Source: Gemmatimonadota bacterium (GTDB taxonomy: Bacteria; Gemmatimonadota; Gemmatimonadetes; Longimicrobiales; Gaopeijiaceae). From it: a DNA stretch of 5,335 nucleotides. Location of the stretch: contig SKVI01000180.1 of NCBI GenBank assembly GCA_007129525.1, forward strand, positions 1 to 5,335. Reading direction: 5' to 3'. Shown one piece after another: positions 5,259 through 5,335 of the stretch. The position numbers were made by a program, and so were the translations under genes. How positions within the stretch are numbered: position 1 is the first letter of the stretch; each line of letters begins with the position of its first letter. The notes under the pieces are model-generated. The model worked only from the letters and a program-made list of their open reading frames with translations. It was not told the origin of the DNA and ran no database searches.

Positions 5259-5335
5259 ATGGTTCGTTAGCTGCTGTTCAAGCCCTGCGTGAGCGATCGC
5301 GTCAGGCTGGACGGCGTGACGGGCGGCCCCCGGCG
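5249..5335. other. Right edge, no assigned gene
   Basis: A GCGATCGC palindrome (5293-5300) is flanked by TGA and, after one base, TCA. Two plus-strand frames are open to the edge, but none has a supported start. A gene may begin here or just beyond the window. Confidence 0.3.

Noticed and set aside
5028..5259. Overlapping plus (5056-5259) and minus (5028-5225) frames of about 65 codons
   Set aside because: Neither has a recognisable domain or convincing start. The region is better explained by RNA structure and the strong ribosome site at 5170.
1..5335. CRISPR array, tRNA, transposon ends
   Set aside because: No regularly spaced repeats, tRNA cloverleaf elements, transposase fragments or terminal inverted repeats with target duplications were seen.

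Overview
The window is GC-rich throughout. It carries four genes on the plus strand, in two pairs whose members overlap by 4 bp (ATGA). All four end in TGA, so TGA is an ordinary stop here. The long minus-strand reading frames are shadows of these genes. The mix of a BlaI/M56 pair, TonB-plug sequences of SusC/RagA type attached to the protease, and a lipoprotein parvulin suggests Gemmatimonadota or a related diderm lineage. That placement is inference; no rRNA or marker gene is present.

Layout. Positions 1-465 hold no convincing gene, but contain a compact palindromic cluster at 210-227 that looks like an operator. Positions 466-1782 encode an exported parvulin-type peptidyl-prolyl isomerase, probably a lipoprotein. 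It overlaps a gene for a multi-pass M50B-like zinc metalloprotease (1779-2465). A 142-bp gap follows. It holds a good sigma70-type promoter (TAGACA, 17 bp, TATCAT) with a perfect inverted repeat, TACGAG-GATG-CTCGTA, at the expected transcription start. This controls the second pair: a BlaI/MecI-family repressor (2608-3093) and an M56 (BlaR1-like) membrane metalloprotease (3090-4964).

The M56 protein is the most interesting item. BlaR1 carries a penicillin-binding sensor domain after its last membrane helix. This protein instead carries two copies of a TonB-dependent-receptor plug-like motif, with no beta-barrel. The likely scheme, by analogy with BlaR1/BlaI, is that an envelope signal sensed by the plug-like region activates the protease, which relieves BlaI repression of its own operon. 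The adjacent isomerase and M50-like protease also fit an envelope-quality or membrane-proteolysis theme, but they appear to be a separate transcription unit.

The last 371 bp (4965-5335) contain a region rich in inverted repeats. It ends in an exceptionally long Shine-Dalgarno match (AAAAAGGAGGTGATCC), then a TTG-started 20-codon frame whose TGA stop lies in the loop of a perfect hairpin. The same frame stays open beyond that stop to the window edge. This may be a regulatory leader, a leader peptide or an interrupted small gene.
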